Assembly (NCBI GenBank): GCA_903858555.1
Contig: CAIOJG010000144.1
Span: 1-6,275, forward strand
Length of the DNA: 6,275 bases
From: Candidatus Magasanikiibacteriota bacterium
GTDB taxonomy: Bacteria; Patescibacteriota; Patescibacteriia; Magasanikbacterales; GWA2-37-8
Reading direction: 5' to 3'
Below are positions 1-3,463 of this stretch, piece after piece. Within the stretch, counting starts at the first letter, position 1. Every line of letters begins with the position of its first letter. The notes beneath the pieces are model-generated. The model did not search any database, was not told where the DNA came from, and saw nothing but the letters and a program-made list of their open reading frames with translations. The position numbers and the translations under genes were made by a program.

Positions 1-1350
1 CTCTTCAATCGCGTCTTTTATCTTCCCGACTGTTGGCCCTGGTTTTAAAGCGCACAATTGCATAATTTCATCACCTCTTAGCGGTGATTGAAAAGCGCGC
101 ATTTTATCACGTTCCATTACTAAAATTATTTTTTCTTTCAAATGATCATAATTTTTTAGGCGACGTTCTTTTTTGTTGGGATTACCGGTGGTGATGTCAC
201 TTTGTCCCAAAATTAAAAGATCATCCAGATCATCGCCCAAATCCACTATCAGACGACGGACGGCGGAATCTGTGATTTCTTCATCCATCAAGTTTATTGG
301 TTGCATATGCCAACGAACCAATTTACACAGATAAGCAATATCGTTATTGGAAAATTTCAAACGACGGCCAATGATTTTAACCATCTTTTCACCTACAAAT
401 TCATGGGCATGAAATGTCCATCCGATTTTTGAAACAAATCTTTTGGTTTTTGGCTTACCAATATCATGCAAAAGACCGGCCAAACGTAGCATTGGCTTCA
501 GTGAACGAATAGCGATATTATCCACCACTTTAAAACTATGAATTAGATTATTTTTATGTTGGTGACCAAAAATTTCATCTACGCCATCTAGCGCCACCAC
601 TTCCGGTAAGACTAATTCTAATAATTTAGTTTGGAAGAGTAAATTCAAACAAATCGACGGCTGTTTGACCGCCATCATTTTCATCAATTCTTCCTGAACT
701 CTTTCCGCGGAAATTATTTTTAGACGTTCACAATTTTTTTTGATTGATTCCAAAGTTTTTTGTTCAATATCAAATTCAAGCTGTCCGGCAAAACGTACCG
801 CCCGAAGCATACGCAACGGATCATCACTAAAAGTAACATCCGGATCAAGCGGGGTGCGAAGTTTTTTATCAACTAAATCTTTTTGACCGTTAAACGGATC
901 AACTACTGCAGAAACAATTTTTTTTATTGTCGGTTTAAGCAAACTACCAAAAACTGAGAGCGACACCGCCATGGCGTTGACCGTAAAATCACGGCGAGAA
1001 AGATCGCTTTCAAGACTAGCGGCCACAACTATTGGTTTGCGTGATTTAGCATCATAGCTTTCGGTGCGCGCACCAGCGAACTCAACCACCACTTGTCTGT
1101 CTCCGTCACCGAGCACGTACCTGGCAGTATCAAAATCAGGAAATTCCACCAGACTACCGGCCTGTTTTAAATAAGTATCAAATTTTTTAGCAAATTCCAA
1201 GCCGCTACCAACTACCACAAAATCAATATCTTTTTTTTGTTCACGCCCCAAGATGTAATCACGCACAAAACCACCCACAGCATAAACCGCGATTTTTTCT
1301 TTCTTGGAAAAAGAATTTATTTTTTTTATTATTTTAAAAGCATCATCCAT
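1..1350 (-). CDS. cca: CCA tRNA nucleotidyltransferase / poly(A) polymerase family enzyme with HD domain (3' end beyond window)
   Basis: I translated this frame by hand. It is open for 450 codons from the ATG at 1350 to base 1 with no stop, so the C-terminus lies outside the window. The family adds or repairs the 3' CCA end of tRNA in the cytoplasm. The class II nucleotidyltransferase core is complete: GGFVRD at residues 26-31, the metal-binding DID at 41-43, the carboxylate E90, RRDFTVNAMA at 119-128, DPFNGQKDL at 151-159, DDPLRMLRAVRFA at 176-188 and ERVQEEL at 216-222. An HD phosphohydrolase-type domain follows, with H271, LLHDIGKPKTK from 293, the FHAHEFVG segment at 313-320, the RWHM segment ending near 349, and D385. 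The final visible part (SPLRGDEIMQL near 421-431, then KPGPTVGKIKDA) is typical of the last portion of the family, so probably only a few tens of residues are missing. It starts 17 bases after pilT. CCA-adding, CC-adding or poly(A) activity cannot be separated by eye; CCA-adding is the most likely, since only one such gene is normally essential. Confidence 0.9.
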   Translation of the reverse strand, partial: MDDAFKIIKKINSFSKKEKIAVYAVGGFVRDYILGREQKKDIDFVVVGSGLEFAKKFDTYLKQAGSLVEFPDFDTARYVLGDGDRQVVVEFAGARTESYDAKSRKPIVVAASLESDLSRRDFTVNAMAVSLSVFGSLLKPTIKKIVSAVVDPFNGQKDLVDKKLRTPLDPDVTFSDDPLRMLRAVRFAGQLEFDIEQKTLESIKKNCERLKIISAERVQEELMKMMAVKQPSICLNLLFQTKLLELVLPEVVALDGVDEIFGHQHKNNLIHSFKVVDNIAIRSLKPMLRLAGLLHDIGKPKTKRFVSKIGWTFHAHEFVGEKMVKIIGRRLKFSNNDIAYLCKLVRWHMQPINLMDEEITDSAVRRLIVDLGDDLDDLLILGQSDITTGNPNKKERRLKNYDHLKEKIILVMERDKMRAFQSPLRGDEIMQLCALKPGPTVGKIKDAIEE

Positions 1351-1354
1351 AAAA

Positions 1355-1361
1355 CCTGTCC
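1355..1361 (-). promoter_or_regulatory. weak Shine-Dalgarno-like site of the tRNA nucleotidyltransferase gene
   Basis: In the 17-base gap after the pilT stop, the coding strand reads GGACAGG followed by TTTT and the ATG at 1350. The AGG core is close to the start and imperfect. It is nevertheless the only purine-rich element here and agrees with the chosen start, which also gives the right distance to the GGFVRD motif. Confidence 0.45.
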
Positions 1362-1367
1362 GAGTTA

Positions 1368-2399
1368 TTATACTGTTCTAGCCCGACCGGTACGATTATC
1401 AGCGGTTTCTTTGCTAATCAAATGTTTTTCAAGAAGTTCCTTAACAGAATTTTCCATTGTTACCATACCTTCCTTACCACCGGTCTGGATAGCGGATTTT
1501 ATTTGATTAATATTATTCTCTTTTATCAAATTGGCCACTCCGGAAGTGTTTACCAAAATTTCACGGGCTGGGATGAGTGTACCGTCTTTAGCCGGCAAAA
1601 GCTGTTGCGCGACTACAATTCGCAAAACCGAAGACAACTGCAGTAAAATTTGTTTTTGTTTTGAACCATCAAAAACATCCACAATACGTTCAACCGCTTC
1701 CGAAGCGCTACCGGCATGCAAAGTTGACAAAACCAAATGACCGGTCTCAGCCGCGGTCAAAACAGTGGCGATGGTTTCTGGGTCGCGCATCTCACCCACC
1801 AAAATAACATTTGGATCTTGTCGCAAAACATGTTTTAGAGCCGAAGCAAATGATTTGGTATCAATCCCCACTTCTCTTTGCTCTATCAAACTTTGTTTAT
1901 CTTTAAACAAAAATTCAATCGGATCCTCAATTGTAATGATATGTGCTTTTCGATTTTTATTTATTTCTTCTATAATCGACGCGATGGTAGTAGATTTACC
2001 ACTGCCGGTCGGACCAGTAACCAACACTAGACCATCAAGCAAATTTGGAATCTGAGCTAAAGTTTCTTCGAAACGTAAACTTGCCGGAGTGGGAATCTCC
2101 GAAGGAATCAGACGAGCGCTCAAGCCAACCACTTCACTTTGTTGATGCAGATTGACACGAAAACGCGAATTTTCAAAAGTATAACAAAAATCTAAATCTT
2201 TTTCATCTTCATACACAGCCTGTTGTTCTTTACTCAAAATTTCTTTTATCGCGACCAAAAAAGCCTTGGAATCCAACGTACTATCACTAATTTTTTTTAG
2301 TTGACCATCAACTCTCATCATGGCAAATTCGCCACCCACCAAATGTAAGTCCGAAGCATTCGCATCTATCGCCTGCTTAAAATATTGATTAATATTCAT
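1368..2399 (-). CDS. pilT: PilT-family type IV pilus retraction ATPase
   Basis: A complete 343-residue protein, the usual PilT length. PilT is a cytoplasmic hexameric secretion-type ATPase at the base of the type IV pilus; it depolymerises the pilin fibre, driving retraction, twitching and often DNA uptake. The N-terminal domain carries ASDLHL (15-20), a hallmark of the family. The ATPase core shows Walker A GPTGSGKST (129-137), the Asp box IITIEDPIEF (154-163) with the likely catalytic glutamate E158, Walker B DPNVILVGEMRD (195-206), and the His box with H221 and STLHAG (225-230). A SGVANLIKE segment (286-294) occupies the place of the AIRNLIRE motif of classical PilT and supports PilT over PilB. 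The short N-terminus, lacking the long N-terminal domains of PilB/GspE, agrees. The ATG at 2399 directly precedes the conserved N-terminal domain, but no Shine-Dalgarno is visible. No other pilus gene is in the window, so the partner machinery must be elsewhere. PilU or another PilT paralogue is the main alternative. Confidence 0.95.
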   Translation of the reverse strand: MNINQYFKQAIDANASDLHLVGGEFAMMRVDGQLKKISDSTLDSKAFLVAIKEILSKEQQAVYEDEKDLDFCYTFENSRFRVNLHQQSEVVGLSARLIPSEIPTPASLRFEETLAQIPNLLDGLVLVTGPTGSGKSTTIASIIEEINKNRKAHIITIEDPIEFLFKDKQSLIEQREVGIDTKSFASALKHVLRQDPNVILVGEMRDPETIATVLTAAETGHLVLSTLHAGSASEAVERIVDVFDGSKQKQILLQLSSVLRIVVAQQLLPAKDGTLIPAREILVNTSGVANLIKENNINQIKSAIQTGGKEGMVTMENSVKELLEKHLISKETADNRTGRARTV

Positions 2400-2436
2400 A
2401 ATAAATGGTTAAAACAGCACAACTTAACTTTGGGGT

Positions 2437-2465
2437 ATTATAATACATAAAATCCTTCTTGAAAA
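2437..2465 (-). promoter_or_regulatory. candidate sigma70-type promoter for pilT
   Basis: On the minus strand a perfect TATAAT (2437-2442) lies 17 bases from TTTTCA (2460-2465), a 4-of-6 match to the -35 consensus. Transcription would begin near 2430 and give a leader of about 30 bases before the pilT ATG. It is the only non-coding gap in the window longer than 20 bases, which supports a promoter here. The -10 sits in the palindrome TATTATAATA, so it also reads on the plus strand, but no plus-strand gene follows. Confidence 0.55.
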
Positions 2466-2468
2466 GGA
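2446..2468 (-). terminator. weak possible terminator hairpin after the TPR gene
   Basis: On the minus strand, TCCTT (2464-2468) and AAGGA (2453-2457) can pair around a 6-base loop, followed by TTTTATG. The stem is short and the T-run is only four bases, and it overlaps the -35 and spacer of the candidate pilT promoter. It is at best a leaky terminator for the upstream pair of genes, so read-through into pilT is possible. Confidence 0.25.
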
Positions 2469-2488
2469 CGTCTCTGGAGTCTAAAGGA

Positions 2489-3460
2489 CTAGCGCCTACT
2501 TGAAATAATCTCCAGAATCTTATTCGCGCTATTACCATATGACGAATCTCTGACCATTTTTAACGATAAATACTCTTTAGCGTTGTCGGTGTCGCCTTTA
2601 GCAAAATAAGCCAACCCAATTTCATAAGATAAATAAGCATTATCAGGAAATATACTACTCGCTACACGCAGTTCACTAATAGCTGAATCATATTGAAAAC
2701 TGCGCAACAAAATCAAACCATTGTAAAAATGATAAACGTTGTCGCCTAGTTTACGAGTTTTTATTCTGTTTAAAATATTTTGCGCCAGTAACAGGGCTTG
2801 ATTTTTTTCGTTATTCCTACCTTCCGAATCAAGACGATCAGTATAAAAAATCAAGCTGCGCAAAGCCGCTACCTGCATAGAGATATCATCCGGTCTCAAT
2901 TCAGCGGCGTGAATATAGCTAAATGAAGCTTGTTTTTCGGCGTCAGGAATATAACCAATCAAAGATTCATAAAACGCCCCTACTGCAAACTGATTTTGCC
3001 AATTATCCGGATCTATCTCTACGGCCTTTTGTAAATATAACAAAGCCCCACCAACATCTTCTCGTAATATTTTGGCAAATTCTTCTTGAGAAGCGGAATT
3101 CTGCTTTGTTTGTTTAATTTTTTCTAAGGATTGTTTTGATTTTATTTCTCCTATTAAACGCCAATAATCGCTGTCACGCGGAAATATTTTAATCGCTTTT
3201 TGAGATAATTCAATTGCTTTACTGTTGTCGCCAAATGACTGATATTTCAAAGCTTCTTTGTAATAATGGTCCGAGACAATTGTACGCCCAAACCAAAAAC
3301 CAAAACCTAAACAGACCAACAAAAGGCATACCAAAAAAAATTTTGAAAAGCGATAATTTATAACGAAATCAATTATTTTTTGTTTACCAGAAAATAAATT
3401 TTCTTTAAGTGTTAGAATTTTTGATTCTGACTTTGTACTTTTTTTAAAGCGCTTAGGCAT
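2489..3460 (-). CDS. single-pass membrane protein with TPR repeats
   Basis: A 323-residue protein with three visible parts. Residues 1-40 are lysine-rich and hydrophilic. Residues 41-58 (FFLVCLLLVC then LGFGFWFG) are one strong membrane helix. Residues 66-323 are helical and TPR-like. TPR-type segments can be seen near 66-96 (GDNSKAIELSQKAIKIFP), 139-190 (YLQKAVEIDPDN, then HAAELRPDD), 244-274 (YDSAISELRVASSIFPDN) and 276-305 (YEIGLAYFAKGDTDNAKEYL). By the positive-inside rule the N-terminus should be cytoplasmic and the TPR domain outside the membrane, where it could scaffold a protein complex. The ATG lies only 3 bases after the stop of the surface-protein gene, with no good Shine-Dalgarno, so translational coupling is likely. 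This suggests a role connected with that protein, such as export, assembly or anchoring, but that is inference from position. It resembles no specific named TPR protein that I can recognise, and a pilus link through nearby pilT is equally unproven. Confidence 0.85.
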   Translation of the reverse strand: MPKRFKKSTKSESKILTLKENLFSGKQKIIDFVINYRFSKFFLVCLLLVCLGFGFWFGRTIVSDHYYKEALKYQSFGDNSKAIELSQKAIKIFPRDSDYWRLIGEIKSKQSLEKIKQTKQNSASQEEFAKILREDVGGALLYLQKAVEIDPDNWQNQFAVGAFYESLIGYIPDAEKQASFSYIHAAELRPDDISMQVAALRSLIFYTDRLDSEGRNNEKNQALLLAQNILNRIKTRKLGDNVYHFYNGLILLRSFQYDSAISELRVASSIFPDNAYLSYEIGLAYFAKGDTDNAKEYLSLKMVRDSSYGNSANKILEIISSRR

Positions 3461-3463
3461 ATT

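Noticed and set aside
1..1350. Possible frameshift or decay in the tRNA nucleotidyltransferase gene because no closed frame is seen there
   Set aside because: Codon-by-codon translation is uninterrupted for 450 residues with every family motif in order; it is simply cut by the window edge.
1367..1372. Perfect TATAAT on the minus strand at the end of pilT, as a separate promoter for the next gene
   Set aside because: The hexamer 17 bases upstream (TCGTAC) is a poor -35, there is no extended -10, and a start there would leave almost no leader before the ATG at 1350. Co-transcription with pilT is simpler.
1237..1506. Plus-strand open frame of 89 codons across the pilT/tRNA nucleotidyltransferase junction
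   Set aside because: It is antisense to the conserved ends of two well supported genes, has no ribosome site, and its product has no recognisable features.
2408..2428. Inverted repeat GTTAA...TTAAC in the pilT leader as an operator
   Set aside because: Only five-base arms with an 11-base loop in AT-rich sequence; this is expected by chance.
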